Assembly: GCF_001423405.1 (NCBI RefSeq)
Contig: NZ_LMNS01000038.1
Coordinates: forward strand, 262,801 to 326,800
Origin: Methylobacterium sp. Leaf123
GTDB taxonomy: Bacteria > Pseudomonadota > Alphaproteobacteria > Rhizobiales > Beijerinckiaceae
Length of the DNA: 64,000 bases
Reading direction: 5' to 3'
In this document: one piece after another, positions 1 through 9,123 of the stretch
Layout of the letters: every line of letters begins with the position of its first letter
Numbering within the stretch: the stretch's first letter is position 1
Made by a program: the position numbers and the translations under genes
The notes under the pieces: model-generated
Database searches by the model: none
What the model saw: only the letters and a program-made list of their open reading frames with translations
What the model was told of the DNA's origin: nothing

Positions 1-622
1 CAAGATCGGCGCGAAACGGGGACCGGACGCGTCGTGGCAACCGGCCTTCTCGGCGGACGACCTCACGCGTGCGGTCCACGACAATCTGCACAACCTCGGC
101 CTCGACGCGCTCGACGTCGTCAACCTGCGCATCATGTTCGACGCGCGCGGGCCGGCGGAGGGTTCCATCGCGGCCCCGCTCGCCGTCCTGGCGGATCTGC
201 AGCGCCAGGGTCTGGTGCGGCAGATCGGGCTCAGCAACGTGACCGCCCGGCAGGTCGCGGAGGGACGTGGAATCGCACCGATCGTCTGCGTGCAGAACGC
301 CTACAACCTCGCCCACCGGGAGGACGATGCCCTCGTCGATGAACTCGCCGCGGCCGGGATCGCCTATGTGCCGTTCTTTCCGCTCGGCGGCTTCAACCCG
401 CTTCAGTCGATGACCCTCTCCCGGGTTGCCGAGCGGCTCGGCGCGACCCCGATGCAGGTGGCGCTGGCATGGCTTCTCCGCCGGTCGCCGAACATCCTGC
501 TGATCCCCGGCACCTCGTCGGTCGAGCATCTGCGCGAGAACGTGGCGGCGGCCGACATCACGCTGCCGGATGACGCGATGGCGGAGCTGAACCGGATCAC
601 GACGGCGTCCGACGCCGATTGA
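1..622 (+). CDS. Aldo/keto reductase, 5' end outside window
   Basis: The coding frame is open from the window edge, reading from base 2, and stops at 622, so only the C-terminal ~206 residues are present. The translation has the conserved LGLDALDVVNLR segment of the TIM-barrel strand/helix, QIGLSNVTARQV in the middle and LLIPGTSSVEHLRENVAA near the end, which is the NADP(H)-phosphate binding region of the family. The family catalyses NADPH-dependent reduction of aldehydes and ketones in the cytosol. The catalytic Tyr and Asp lie upstream of the window and cannot be checked, and the substrate cannot be predicted. Confidence 0.9.
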   Translation, partial: KIGAKRGPDASWQPAFSADDLTRAVHDNLHNLGLDALDVVNLRIMFDARGPAEGSIAAPLAVLADLQRQGLVRQIGLSNVTARQVAEGRGIAPIVCVQNAYNLAHREDDALVDELAAAGIAYVPFFPLGGFNPLQSMTLSRVAERLGATPMQVALAWLLRRSPNILLIPGTSSVEHLRENVAAADITLPDDAMAELNRITTASDAD

Positions 623-717
623 GACGGCGCCTCCTTACCTCCGCCGCCGCGACGGCGATGCCGGGCCCGGCGCTCCCTTGCCCCTCCGTAGGGAGGGAGA
701 CGGGTGCGGGGCGAGGA

Positions 718-2004
718 TCAGCCCCGCGCCCGGATCACCGCGGCTTCACCCCTGTCCACCAGCACCTCGGCCGGTGTCGGGTGGCTCAGGAATCCGGTCG
801 GACTCGCGGTGAGCCCGTAGGCGCCCGATTGCAGCACCGCCACGAGATCGCCCTCGGCCAGCGGCGGCAGGGGGGCGGCGCGGGCCAGCATGTCGAGGGG
901 CGTGCAGAGCGGGCCGACCACGGCGGTCGGCGCGGATGCACCACCCGCATCGGTCACCGCCGCGAGGGGAAAGTCGCGCTTGACGATCTGGCCGAGATTG
1001 CCGCTCGCGGCGAGGTGGTGGTGCATGCCGCCATCGGTGATGACGAAGCGGCTGCCGCGCGATTCCTTCACCGCCAGCACCCGCGCGACGTAAACGCCGG
1101 CCGGCCCGGTAAGATAGCGGCCGGGCTCCAGCACCACGCGGGCGCTCGCCAGCAGCGGGTCCGCCCGCAGGGTCGCGGTCAGGTCGGGCAGCCCGGCCCG
1201 GATCGCGCCGAGATCGAGGGCGGTGTCGCCGGAAAAGTACGGGATGCCGAGGCCGCCGCCAAGATCGATCGTCTCCAGCGGCCGCCCGATCCTCGTCGCG
1301 ATCCGCGCCGCGAGTCCGAGCCCGTAGACCCATTGGCCGAGGAGGGTGTCCGCCTTCAGCCCTTGGGTGCCGGCGAACAGGTGGAGCCCGACGAGGCGAA
1401 GCGCGCCCTGCGCCTCCACCGCGTCGATCGCGGCGTCCAAGTCTTCCTCATCGAAGCCGAACGGCGAGGGCTTGCCGCCCATCCGCATCGCCCCGCCCTG
1501 CGCGGTCGCGCCGGGATTGATCCGCAGCGCCACCCGCACGCGCACGCCGTGGCGCTCGGCGGCGGCCGCGACGCGAACCATCTCCTCGCGGTTTTCGAGA
1601 TGGATCTCGCCGATGCCGCCGCCGATCACCCGGTCGAGATCGGCCGCGCCCTTGCCCGGACCTGCGAACAGGATCTTTTCCGGCGGAACGCCCGCCCGGA
1701 TCGCGGCGTCGAACTCGGCGCCGGAAGCGATCTCGGCCCCCGCGCCCTCCTCGGAGAACACGCGGATCACCGCCGGATTCGGGTTCGCCTTGACCGAAAA
1801 ATCCACCGCCGCGAAGCCGGCGAGGGCCTCGCACAGGGCCCGGTAGGTCCGGCGCATCGTGTCCGCGTCGTAGACGAAGAGCGGCGTGCCGAATTCTCTT
1901 GCGAGATCGGTCAGCGGCAGGCCGCCGACCCGCAGCACGCCGCCCGCATCGCGGATAAAATTCTCGGCGATCAGCGCGGCGGCGAGGTCGGGAGTGTCAG
2001 CCAT
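718..2004 (-). CDS. PLP-dependent decarboxylase (DAP/ornithine decarboxylase fold; exosortase-A-associated or BtrK-like)
   Basis: The protein has 428 residues. It is a fold-III alanine-racemase-like barrel with the PLP lysine at about K72 (FSVKANPNP), a GGGLGIPY phosphate-binding loop, LEPGRYLTG, and the catalytic Cys/Asp loop VGPLCTPLDML near the C-terminus. It resembles diaminopimelate decarboxylase but sits 5 bp downstream of an AMP-forming ligase and an acyl carrier protein. That three-gene order is typical of the exosortase-A-associated decarboxylase family and of BtrK, which decarboxylates an aminoacyl group on a carrier protein. I infer decarboxylation of a carrier-bound amino acid. 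Free meso-DAP or ornithine as substrate is the alternative. Confidence 0.85.
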   Translation of the reverse strand: MADTPDLAAALIAENFIRDAGGVLRVGGLPLTDLAREFGTPLFVYDADTMRRTYRALCEALAGFAAVDFSVKANPNPAVIRVFSEEGAGAEIASGAEFDAAIRAGVPPEKILFAGPGKGAADLDRVIGGGIGEIHLENREEMVRVAAAAERHGVRVRVALRINPGATAQGGAMRMGGKPSPFGFDEEDLDAAIDAVEAQGALRLVGLHLFAGTQGLKADTLLGQWVYGLGLAARIATRIGRPLETIDLGGGLGIPYFSGDTALDLGAIRAGLPDLTATLRADPLLASARVVLEPGRYLTGPAGVYVARVLAVKESRGSRFVITDGGMHHHLAASGNLGQIVKRDFPLAAVTDAGGASAPTAVVGPLCTPLDMLARAAPLPPLAEGDLVAVLQSGAYGLTASPTGFLSHPTPAEVLVDRGEAAVIRARG

Positions 2005-2009
2005 CGGCC

Positions 2010-3527
2010 CTAGATTTCCGCCGCCGCGCGCTCGGCGGTGAGGCGCTTGTAATCGACCTTGCCGTTGGGCGTGGTCGGCAGTGCGGCCACCGCCTCGATG
2101 GTGCGGGGCACGAGATGGGGCGCCAGCGCCGCGCGCAAGCGTTGCAGCACGTCCGCCGTCCCCGGCGCGCCCTCGGCGGGGACGGTCACGGCGTGGATGC
2201 GCTGGCCGAGGCTCGGATCGGGCAGGCCGATCACGGCGGCGGCGCGGAAGGCGCCCGTCTCCATCAAAGCCGCCTCGACCTCCGTCGGGCTGACGCGGAA
2301 CCCTTGCGTCTTGATCATCGTGTCCTCGCGGCCGATGAACCGGAAGAAGCCGTCGTCATCCTCCACCACGAGATCGCCGGAGCGGCAGACGAGGCCCGGC
2401 GCGGAACTGGGCGGCGGGTAGGGGTCGGCCACCAGCATGCGGGCGGTGTCCTCGGGCCGCTTCCAGTAGCCCATCGAGACGGTCGGCCCGCGGTGATGCA
2501 GGATGCCAGGCTCGCCGGGACGGGCGCGGCGTCCGTCGAGGGTGACGGCAAAGATTTCGGTCTCGGGGATGGCGCGGCCGATCGAGTCCGGCCGCCGGTC
2601 GATCTCCTCCGGCGGCAGGTAGGTCGAGCGGAAGGCTTCCGTGAGACCGTACATCAGCACGACGGCCGTATGCGGCAGCCGCGCGCGCAGGCGCTCGATC
2701 GTCGGCAGGGCGAGGCTGCCACCGGAATTGGTGATCGCCCGCAGGGCCGAAAGGTCCGCCTTGGCCAGATGGGGTGCGGCCCGTGTCAGCAGCGTCCACA
2801 GCGTCGGCACGCCGGCCAGCACCGTGATGCGGTGGGCCTCCAGCGCCCGCACCACGTCGTCGCCGAGACGCGGGGTCAACAGCACGATGCGCGCGCCCTG
2901 CTCCACACTCGTGAGAAGCTGGTTGAGGCCGTAATCGAACGAGAACGGCAGCACCGAGAGCAGGCGGTCGCTCGGGCTGATGCCGAGATAGGTCCGCACG
3001 ATGCGGGTGCCGGCGATTAGGTTGGCGTGGGAGAGCATCACGCCCTTGGGCAGGCCGGTCGAGCCCGAGGTGTAGAGGATCGCCGCCAGCCCCTCCGGGG
3101 CCGGCTCGCCGGGATGGAGGGCGGCGCCGTCGTCACCGGCTTCCCCATCGAGGATGCGCAGGTCCGCGAGGTCATCCAGCGCGCCGTCGAGCCCGGCCGC
3201 ATGGGCGGCATCGGTCAGCAGAACCCGCGCGCCGCTATCGGCGACGATGTGGTGGACCTGACGCGGGCGTAAGGACGGATGGATCGGCACGAACACGCCG
3301 CCGGCCGCGCTGGCGGCGAAGATCGCGACGCATTCACGGATCGATTTCGGCAGCAGGATCGCGACCCGGTCGCCGGGCCGCAGGCCGAGACGCGCCAAGC
3401 GCTCCGCCAAAGCGGCGACGCGGGCCCGGAAGCCGCCATAGGTGAGGGTCTCGCCCCCCTCGATGATCGCGGGGGAATCGTCCGCGCCGGCTCCGTCGAG
3501 CAGGTGGTGCAGCAGCGTCGGGGCCAT
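2010..3527 (-). CDS. AMP-forming acyl/aminoacyl ligase, middle gene of ACP-ligase-decarboxylase cassette
   Basis: This ANL-superfamily adenylating enzyme has 505 residues. The ATP loop YTSGSTGLPKG lies at about 152-162, a core segment LMYGLTEAFRST follows, GDLVVEDDDGFFRFIGREDTMIKTQGFRVSPTEVE appears in pieces as the hinge and C-terminal subdomain, and the catalytic lysine is in TPNGKVDYKRL near the end. The ATG at 3527 is chosen because the family N-terminus (PTLLHHLL) begins there; the frame stays open further upstream but runs into the ACP gene. It lies 19 bp after the ACP gene and 5 bp before the decarboxylase. The expected job is to load an acid onto the neighbouring ACP. The loaded acid is not known. 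Confidence 0.85.
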   Translation of the reverse strand: MAPTLLHHLLDGAGADDSPAIIEGGETLTYGGFRARVAALAERLARLGLRPGDRVAILLPKSIRECVAIFAASAAGGVFVPIHPSLRPRQVHHIVADSGARVLLTDAAHAAGLDGALDDLADLRILDGEAGDDGAALHPGEPAPEGLAAILYTSGSTGLPKGVMLSHANLIAGTRIVRTYLGISPSDRLLSVLPFSFDYGLNQLLTSVEQGARIVLLTPRLGDDVVRALEAHRITVLAGVPTLWTLLTRAAPHLAKADLSALRAITNSGGSLALPTIERLRARLPHTAVVLMYGLTEAFRSTYLPPEEIDRRPDSIGRAIPETEIFAVTLDGRRARPGEPGILHHRGPTVSMGYWKRPEDTARMLVADPYPPPSSAPGLVCRSGDLVVEDDDGFFRFIGREDTMIKTQGFRVSPTEVEAALMETGAFRAAAVIGLPDPSLGQRIHAVTVPAEGAPGTADVLQRLRAALAPHLVPRTIEAVAALPTTPNGKVDYKRLTAERAAAEI

Positions 3528-3546
3528 GGGAGGGGTCAGGCGCGGA

Positions 3547-3798
3547 TCAGACGTCGGAACGCCGGTCGTCGATGAAATGGGCCAGCGTGTCGACGCTGGC
3601 GAAGTTCGCAAGGTCGAAGCTGTCCTCATCGACCTCGACGCCGAAGCGGTCGCCAAGATGCATCATCAGGTCGAGGATGCCGATCGAATCGAGCGCATCG
3701 CTGGTCACGAGGGAAGTCTCCCCGGTGACGGCGCCGGAGGGAAGGCCCGGGTTGCGGGCCGCGATGAAGGCGAAGATCGCCTCCCGCACGTCGGCCAT
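3547..3798 (-). CDS. Acyl carrier protein
   Basis: This is an 83-residue acidic carrier protein. The phosphopantetheine serine is about S38 in the DSIGIL motif, inside a four-helix ACP pattern ending in TLAHFIDD. The start at 3798 (MADV) is preferred over the in-frame codon 12 bp upstream, but either fits. It is the first gene of a compact leftward operon with the ligase and decarboxylase, so it is likely a dedicated carrier and not the fatty-acid ACP. A phosphopantetheinyl transferase must come from elsewhere in the genome. Confidence 0.88.
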   Translation of the reverse strand: MADVREAIFAFIAARNPGLPSGAVTGETSLVTSDALDSIGILDLMMHLGDRFGVEVDEDSFDLANFASVDTLAHFIDDRRSDV

Positions 3799-4007
3799 CG
3801 ACTGAACCACGGCTTGAATGCCCCTCGATCCGTCCTGTGCTGGTCTCGGGTTGCGGGCTTAAGCCCAACGCTCGGGCAAGTCCATGGTGGGTCCATGGTT
3901 CATGGACGATCCCCAGGCATCCGTCGCTTCGCCGGGTCGCCTTAACCGGCGATTCACGCTGGCCCCCGAGGCTTCCGGGCATTCCTCTTTCCCGGAGTCC
4001 TCGGCCC

Positions 4008-4535
4008 GTGTTCGGTTCAGCCCAGAACGGCGTCCTTCTCGCCGCCCGCCTCCTCATGGCCTCGGCCCTGCTGCCGACCGGCGTGGCGCGGGCCCTCAAC
4101 GTCTCCGGCTTCGCGGTGACCTTGGCCGGCGCGGGCTGCCCCGCCCCCAACGCCATGGCGACGGCGGCGGTGATCGTGCAGGTGTTCGGGCCGCTCGCGG
4201 TGATCCTCGGCGTGATGCCGCGGCTCACCGGGCTGGCCATGGCCGGATTCGTCGCTGGCATGGCCGCCCTGCTGCACCCGTTCTGGCTCCATGCCGGGGC
4301 CGCCGCGGTGACCGAGCGCAGCTTCCTCCTCGCCGATCTCGGGCTGGCGGGCGCCTTCCTGATGTATGCGATGACCGGCCCCGGTGCCTGGAGCTGGCGC
4401 GGCCTCTTCGGCGCCGGCGAGGCTTCGGCGCCCGCACGCGCCCCCGCCAAGGTGGCGGCCAAGGCGCCCGCGCGGCCGAAATCCGGCAGCGTCAAGCGGA
4501 CGGGCGGCCGGGCTCCGGCGCGGGCTGCGGCGTAA
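4008..4535 (+). CDS. DoxX-family membrane protein
   Basis: This is a small integral membrane protein of about 175 residues with four hydrophobic segments. It starts VFGSAQNGVLLAARLLMASALLPTG, which is the usual first helix of DoxX/SURF4-like proteins. The GTG at 4008 is chosen because the sequence upstream in frame is low-complexity and unlike the family. The tail is a basic Ala/Lys/Pro-rich stretch. Its last 44 bp overlap the 3' end of the convergent exporter gene. DoxX proteins have been linked to redox and thiol stress, but no specific substrate can be read from the sequence. Confidence 0.7.
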   Translation: MFGSAQNGVLLAARLLMASALLPTGVARALNVSGFAVTLAGAGCPAPNAMATAAVIVQVFGPLAVILGVMPRLTGLAMAGFVAGMAALLHPFWLHAGAAAVTERSFLLADLGLAGAFLMYAMTGPGAWSWRGLFGAGEASAPARAPAKVAAKAPARPKSGSVKRTGGRAPARAAA

Positions 4536-5973
4536 CGGGAGCAAGGCTCTGGGGCGACCCGTCGGCGGGTCTCGGAACGCCCTCGGCGACCCGTCGCTGA
4601 CCGGACACCTCCGCGCCCGCATCCGGCGCCAGCCGCCGGAACACGAAGAACGAACCCACCGAGACCACGGCCACCCCGAGGAAGGCGAGGGAGAAATCCC
4701 CCGCTTCGATCCGGGCATGGCCGTGCCAGGCGGCGGCGCCCTCCAGCGCCAGGGCGCCGATGGAGACGCCGAGGCTGAGGGACAATTGCTGCGCGACGCT
4801 GGCCAGACTCGTGGCCGCGCTCATCTCCCGCGATTCGAGGTCGGCATAGGCGATGGCGTTGACGCAGGTGAATTGCAGCGAGCGCACGCAGCCGCCGAGC
4901 AACAGCACGCAGATGATGATCCAGTGCGGCGTCTGCGCCGTAAACAACCCGTTGGCGGCGAGAAAGGCGGAGGCGACCAGCGCGTTCGTCACCATCACCC
5001 GGCGGAACCCGTAGGCGCGCAGGATGCGCGGGCCGACGATCTTGATGAGCAGGGCGCCGGCCGCCGCGGCGAAGGTGATGAGCCCGGAATGCAGCGGGTC
5101 GAGCCCGAACCCGATCTGCAGCATCAGCGGCAGCAGGAAGGGAATCGCGCCGGTCCCGATCCGGAACAGGCTTCCCCCCGTCACCGCCGCGCGGAAGGTG
5201 TCGTGCTTGAGGAGGTCGAGGCGGATCAGCGGATGCTCGGTGCGTGGGGCGTGGCGCAGGTAGAGCCCGACGAGCACGATCCCGCTCCCCATGCAGGCCC
5301 AGGACACGCCGTCCGGCAGGAGATGGCGCCCGGTCGCGGCAAAGCCGAGCATCAGCAGGGCGAGCCCGCCGCCCGAGAGCAGGAACCCCGTCACATCGAG
5401 CGGCGGGCGCGTCTCCTCGCGGATGTCGCCGAAATACAGGGTCGCGAGCACGATGCCGGCGAGCCCGATCGGGATGTTGATGAAGAAGATCCAGCGCCAA
5501 TCGGCATAGGTGGTGATGAAGCCGCCGAGCGGCGGCCCGAGGATCGGGCCGATCAGCGCCGGGATGGTGAGGTAGGCCAGCGCCCCGACGAGTTCGGATT
5601 TCGGCACCGAGCGCAGGATCACGAGGCGCCCGACCGGCACCATCATCGCCCCGCCGATCCCCTGCACGAAGCGGGCGGCGACGAAGCCGGTGAGCGAACT
5701 CGCGGCGGCGCAGGCGAGCGAGCCCGCCATGAACACGCACAGGGCGGCGCGGAAGACGTTGCGGGCGCCGTAGCGGTCGGCGGCCCAGCCCGAGACGGGG
5801 ATGAAGATCGCCAGACTCACGAGATAGGCGGTGAGCGCGAGCTTGAGCGCGATCGGATCGACGCCGAGGCTCGCCGCGATCGCCGGCAGAGCCGTGGCGA
5901 TCACCGTCGAGTCGGTGTTCTCCATGAACAACGCGGTGGCGACGACGAGGGGGACGATCTGGGCAGGACGCAT
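4492..5973 (-). CDS. MFS drug:H+ antiporter, DHA2 (14-TM) type
   Basis: The protein has about 493 residues and begins with MRPAQIVPLVVATALFMENTD. The DHA2 signature features are NTDSTVIATALPAI in helix 1, GWAADRYGARNVFRAA (motif A) between helices 2 and 3, and LGPPLGGFITTYADWRWIFFINIP (motif C into the following helix). The ATG at 5973 is chosen over an in-frame start 132 bp upstream because the family begins just before helix 1. EmrB/QacA-type transporters export drugs or lipophilic ions at the inner membrane. The C-terminal tail is Pro-rich and overlaps the convergent DoxX gene by 44 bp. Substrate unknown. Confidence 0.9.
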   Translation of the reverse strand: MRPAQIVPLVVATALFMENTDSTVIATALPAIAASLGVDPIALKLALTAYLVSLAIFIPVSGWAADRYGARNVFRAALCVFMAGSLACAAASSLTGFVAARFVQGIGGAMMVPVGRLVILRSVPKSELVGALAYLTIPALIGPILGPPLGGFITTYADWRWIFFINIPIGLAGIVLATLYFGDIREETRPPLDVTGFLLSGGGLALLMLGFAATGRHLLPDGVSWACMGSGIVLVGLYLRHAPRTEHPLIRLDLLKHDTFRAAVTGGSLFRIGTGAIPFLLPLMLQIGFGLDPLHSGLITFAAAAGALLIKIVGPRILRAYGFRRVMVTNALVASAFLAANGLFTAQTPHWIIICVLLLGGCVRSLQFTCVNAIAYADLESREMSAATSLASVAQQLSLSLGVSIGALALEGAAAWHGHARIEAGDFSLAFLGVAVVSVGSFFVFRRLAPDAGAEVSGQRRVAEGVPRPADGSPQSLAPVTPQPAPEPGRPSA

Positions 5974-6266
5974 CGGCAGGGAGAAGTGCGCGAGGCGCCG
6001 AAGGTTGCGCAAGGGGGGCAACAGGCGCGGCGACGTTGCACGAAGGCGACGCTCGAACCCGACGTTGCATGGAGGTGGGATGAAACAACGTGGCTGAACG
6101 GTCACAGGCCCGCCGGATCCGCGCGCCGTCCCCCGTCGAATCCTTCCGGGACCGACGGCTTAAGGCTAGGCTTCCGCCCGAAAAGCGATGCTGTCCCGCC
6201 GGTCACGGCAGGATGCGCGTCCCCGAGCGTCCCCTGGCGCCGGCCTCCATCCCGCGAAAGAGCCTA

Positions 6267-7154
6267 ATGCCCCTGCGGTCGAACCTTCGTCCCGGCGTTT
6301 CCCGTCTCGCGCTCGCCGCCACCCTGCTCGCCGGGTTGGCCGGCTGCGGCGACGTGGTGCTCACCGACGGCGGCGCCCTGTCGCGCCGCGACCAGTTCGT
6401 GGCCAGCGACGCCGTCGCCTCCGAATCCAAGCTGTTCATCGATCCCACCCTGCCGCAGACGGTGCGCACCGTGCGCATCGTCCCGACCGTGTTTTCCGAG
6501 ACGGTCTCCGGCCCCGGCCTGTCGCCGGTGGAACGGCGCCTGATCGCCAACGCCGCCGACCGGGCGCTCTGCTACGACCTCTCGCTGCGCTACGATGTGG
6601 TGTCGTCGGGGCGCGCCGACCTCACCGTGCGCTCGGCGATCACGCGGGTCGATCTCACCAACATTCCGGCCTCCGGCGCGACGGTCGCGGCCACGACGGC
6701 AATCTCGGTGGCCGGCCAAGTCGGCATCGGCTTTGCCAACACCCTGGGCCGGGTGCCGGTGCCGCGGCTGCCGATCGGGCTCGGCAGCCTGACCATCGAA
6801 TCCGAGGCGCTCGACACCCGCAACCGCCAGCGCGCGGCGATGATCTGGGCGGGTGCCGCCAACTCCTTCACCAACCAAGCCCGCTTCTCGGCCGCCAGCG
6901 ACGCCTACGATCTGGCCGGCGAGTTCGGCCAGGATTTCGGCTCCTACCTCGCCACCGGCAAGGATCCGTTCAAGGGCGAGCTGCAGCTCCCGACCTACGA
7001 CCGCATCCGCATCACCACGCTTGGCGAAGCGCCCCTCGACCCGGATTGCGAGGCCTTCGGCCGCGCCCCCGGCTTCGACGGCATCCTCGGCGACATGGTC
7101 GGCCTGCCGCCGGAATGGACCGACAAGGGACCGGGCGTCTCCGCCGCGCGCTGA
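6267..7154 (+). CDS. Putative lipoprotein, DUF3313-like
   Basis: The protein has 295 residues. It has a lipoprotein signal: basic N-region, hydrophobic stretch LALAATLLAGLAGC with the lipobox Cys, then GDVVLTDGG. The ATG at 6267 follows a GAAAG ribosome-binding stretch by a few bases; longer in-frame starts would put the signal peptide in the middle of the protein. The body has the TVRIVPTVFSETV and Ala/Thr-rich segments seen in DUF3313-type envelope lipoproteins. The function is not known. It stands alone and ends at a hairpin shared with the convergent adenine deaminase gene. Confidence 0.75.
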   Translation: MPLRSNLRPGVSRLALAATLLAGLAGCGDVVLTDGGALSRRDQFVASDAVASESKLFIDPTLPQTVRTVRIVPTVFSETVSGPGLSPVERRLIANAADRALCYDLSLRYDVVSSGRADLTVRSAITRVDLTNIPASGATVAATTAISVAGQVGIGFANTLGRVPVPRLPIGLGSLTIESEALDTRNRQRAAMIWAGAANSFTNQARFSAASDAYDLAGEFGQDFGSYLATGKDPFKGELQLPTYDRIRITTLGEAPLDPDCEAFGRAPGFDGILGDMVGLPPEWTDKGPGVSAAR

Positions 7155-7185
7155 GCCCCCGTTCGATCGCCTCGTTTAACGCGCA

Positions 7186-7216
7186 TCCCCTCTCCCTGCC
7201 CAGCGGGGAGAGGGTC
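7186..7216. terminator. Possible bidirectional terminator hairpin
   Basis: The arms CCCTCTCC (7188-7195) and GGAGAGGG (7207-7214) flank an 11-base loop between two converging genes. There is no clear T-run, so termination is only plausible. Similar CCCTCTCC hairpins are also common as intergenic repeats in high-GC alphaproteobacteria. Confidence 0.4.
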
Positions 7217-7233
7217 TCGGCGGAGCGCCTCGC

Positions 7234-9039
7234 TCAAGCCGCCTCGAACAGCGGCACCGGGCGCATCTCCGGCACCAGCACCACGCCCTTGTCGGTGATG
7301 CGGATCTGCGGGATCACCGCGAGCGGGATCAGGTTGAAGCCCATATAGGAGATGCTGCAGCCGGCCCGCTCCCAGGCGCGCTTGAGCGCCTTCACCTCGT
7401 CCGCCACCACGCCCACGCGCTTGTCGGAGAGGAGCCCGGCCACCGGCAGGGTCACCATCGCGACCACTTGGCCATCCTCGACGACGCAGACGCCGCCTTG
7501 ATGCGCGGCGATGGCGTCGAGGGCCACCCGCATGTCGGCTTCGTTCAGCCCCGCGACGATGAGGTTGTGCGAATCGTGGCCGACGCTGCTCGCCACCGCG
7601 CCGCGCTTCAAGCCGAAGGCCGAGAGCAGCCCGTGGGCGACGCCGCCGGACCGGCCGTGCCGCTCGACCACCGCGACGTGGCAGAGATCGTGCGTGGCGA
7701 GCGTCGCCGCCCAATCCGCGCCGGGGGTGAGGGCGACGCGCTCATGCGTCAGCTCGATGCCCGGCAGCGTGGTGCGGATCGCGTTGACCGTGCAGGGCGC
7801 GGGCGGCAGCGCCGGAATCAGGGCCGGAACGGGATCGGGCAGGCGGACCGTGGCGTAGGCGGGGGCCGGGTAGCGATAGGGCCGGGCCAGCGCCTCTTCG
7901 AGACGCGGCGTCGGCCGGCGATCCTCCACCACCTGCTCGCCGCCATACCACGTCGCCTGCGGCACGAGATCGTCGTTCAGAAGCACGAGGTCGGCCCGGC
8001 GTCCGCCGCCGAGGCCACCGACTTCGCCGTCGAGGCCGTAGCGGGTGGCCCCATGCAGCGAGCCCATCGCCCAGGCGGCGGGTTTCGGGATGCCGCGCGC
8101 CACCGCCTCGCGCACCACCCAATCGAGGCCGAAAGCGAGAAGGTCGTCGGCGTCGCGGTCGTCTGTGCAGGCGCAGACCCGTTTCCAGGCGGCGCCGTAC
8201 TCGGTCACGGTGCCGATGGCCTTCGGCAGGGAGTGCCAGGGCGTGGTCGGCGGGCCCCCGCGCAGAAAAATCCAGAGGCCGGCTTCCAAGAGATCGTCGG
8301 CGATGTCGGCATCCACGGCCTCGTGGGTGTCGGTGACGCCGCTCGCGGCGTAGGCCGCCACGAAGTCGCGGCCATAGACATGGCCGGAGACGGGGCGGCC
8401 CCGCTCCAGCGCGGCGCGGATGATGGCGTGTGCCCGCTCATCCCCGGCGGCGACCGCAACGAAATCCATCTTCTCGCCGAGCCCGATCGCCTCGGGCCAG
8501 GCATCGAACAGGGCGCCGATCTTCTCCGCCGTCAGGTCGCCGCCCGCGGTCTCGAGATCCGGCGTGGTGGCCGGCACCGTGCTCGGCACGGTCAGGAAGA
8601 TGTTGAGGGGGGCTGCGCGGGCATCCTCGAGCATCCATTCCACGCCGTTCACGTCGAGCACGTTGCCGATCTCGTGGCTGTCGCAGACGATCGTGGTGGT
8701 GCCGTTGATGAGCGCGGCCTCGGCATAGGCGCAGGCCGTCACCATGCTGCTCTCAATGTGCAGGTGCGGATCGACCAGCCCCGGCGCGATCAGGCCGCCG
8801 CGCGTGTCGTAGCGCGGGGCGCCGCCGCGATGCTGGCCCGCCGGCTTCACCGCGGCGATGCGCCCGCCCGCGATCCAGATCTCGCGGTCGGGCAGGATGC
8901 GCTCGGAATAGGTCGAGAGCACCCGCGCGCCGGTGATGACCAGATCGGGCTCGGCGCGGCCTGCGGCGACATCGGCGAGGTGCCGGGTCATCCGGGCCAG
9001 CGGCGCGACGGCGAAGCGGGTGAGGGGTTGGGCGGTCAT
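7234..9039 (-). CDS. ade: Adenine deaminase
   Basis: This 601-residue amidohydrolase-superfamily enzyme converts adenine to hypoxanthine plus ammonia in purine salvage. The metal-binding motif is PGLVDPHLHIESSM near residue 100, followed by CDSHEIGNVL, SGHVYG and the DTHEAVDA segment. The C-terminal domain contains the long Ade-specific region with SVGHDSHNLIVAGLNEADM. The ATG at 9039 is chosen because a GGAAGG ribosome-binding site lies 7 bp upstream. It is monocistronic and convergent with the lipoprotein gene. Confidence 0.93.
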   Translation of the reverse strand: MTAQPLTRFAVAPLARMTRHLADVAAGRAEPDLVITGARVLSTYSERILPDREIWIAGGRIAAVKPAGQHRGGAPRYDTRGGLIAPGLVDPHLHIESSMVTACAYAEAALINGTTTIVCDSHEIGNVLDVNGVEWMLEDARAAPLNIFLTVPSTVPATTPDLETAGGDLTAEKIGALFDAWPEAIGLGEKMDFVAVAAGDERAHAIIRAALERGRPVSGHVYGRDFVAAYAASGVTDTHEAVDADIADDLLEAGLWIFLRGGPPTTPWHSLPKAIGTVTEYGAAWKRVCACTDDRDADDLLAFGLDWVVREAVARGIPKPAAWAMGSLHGATRYGLDGEVGGLGGGRRADLVLLNDDLVPQATWYGGEQVVEDRRPTPRLEEALARPYRYPAPAYATVRLPDPVPALIPALPPAPCTVNAIRTTLPGIELTHERVALTPGADWAATLATHDLCHVAVVERHGRSGGVAHGLLSAFGLKRGAVASSVGHDSHNLIVAGLNEADMRVALDAIAAHQGGVCVVEDGQVVAMVTLPVAGLLSDKRVGVVADEVKALKRAWERAGCSISYMGFNLIPLAVIPQIRITDKGVVLVPEMRPVPLFEAA

Positions 9040-9123
9040 CGGGGCCTTCCTTACGTGGCTCTCGGGCACGACGCGCAGGCATCGTGCCATGAAAGGAAGG
9101 CCGGGCGCAGCCGCCGGTGACGG

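Noticed and set aside
3626..6088. 820-codon minus-strand frame through the DoxX and exporter region
   Set aside because: It overlaps the exporter gene in another frame and lacks motifs; the exporter frame carries the MFS signatures.
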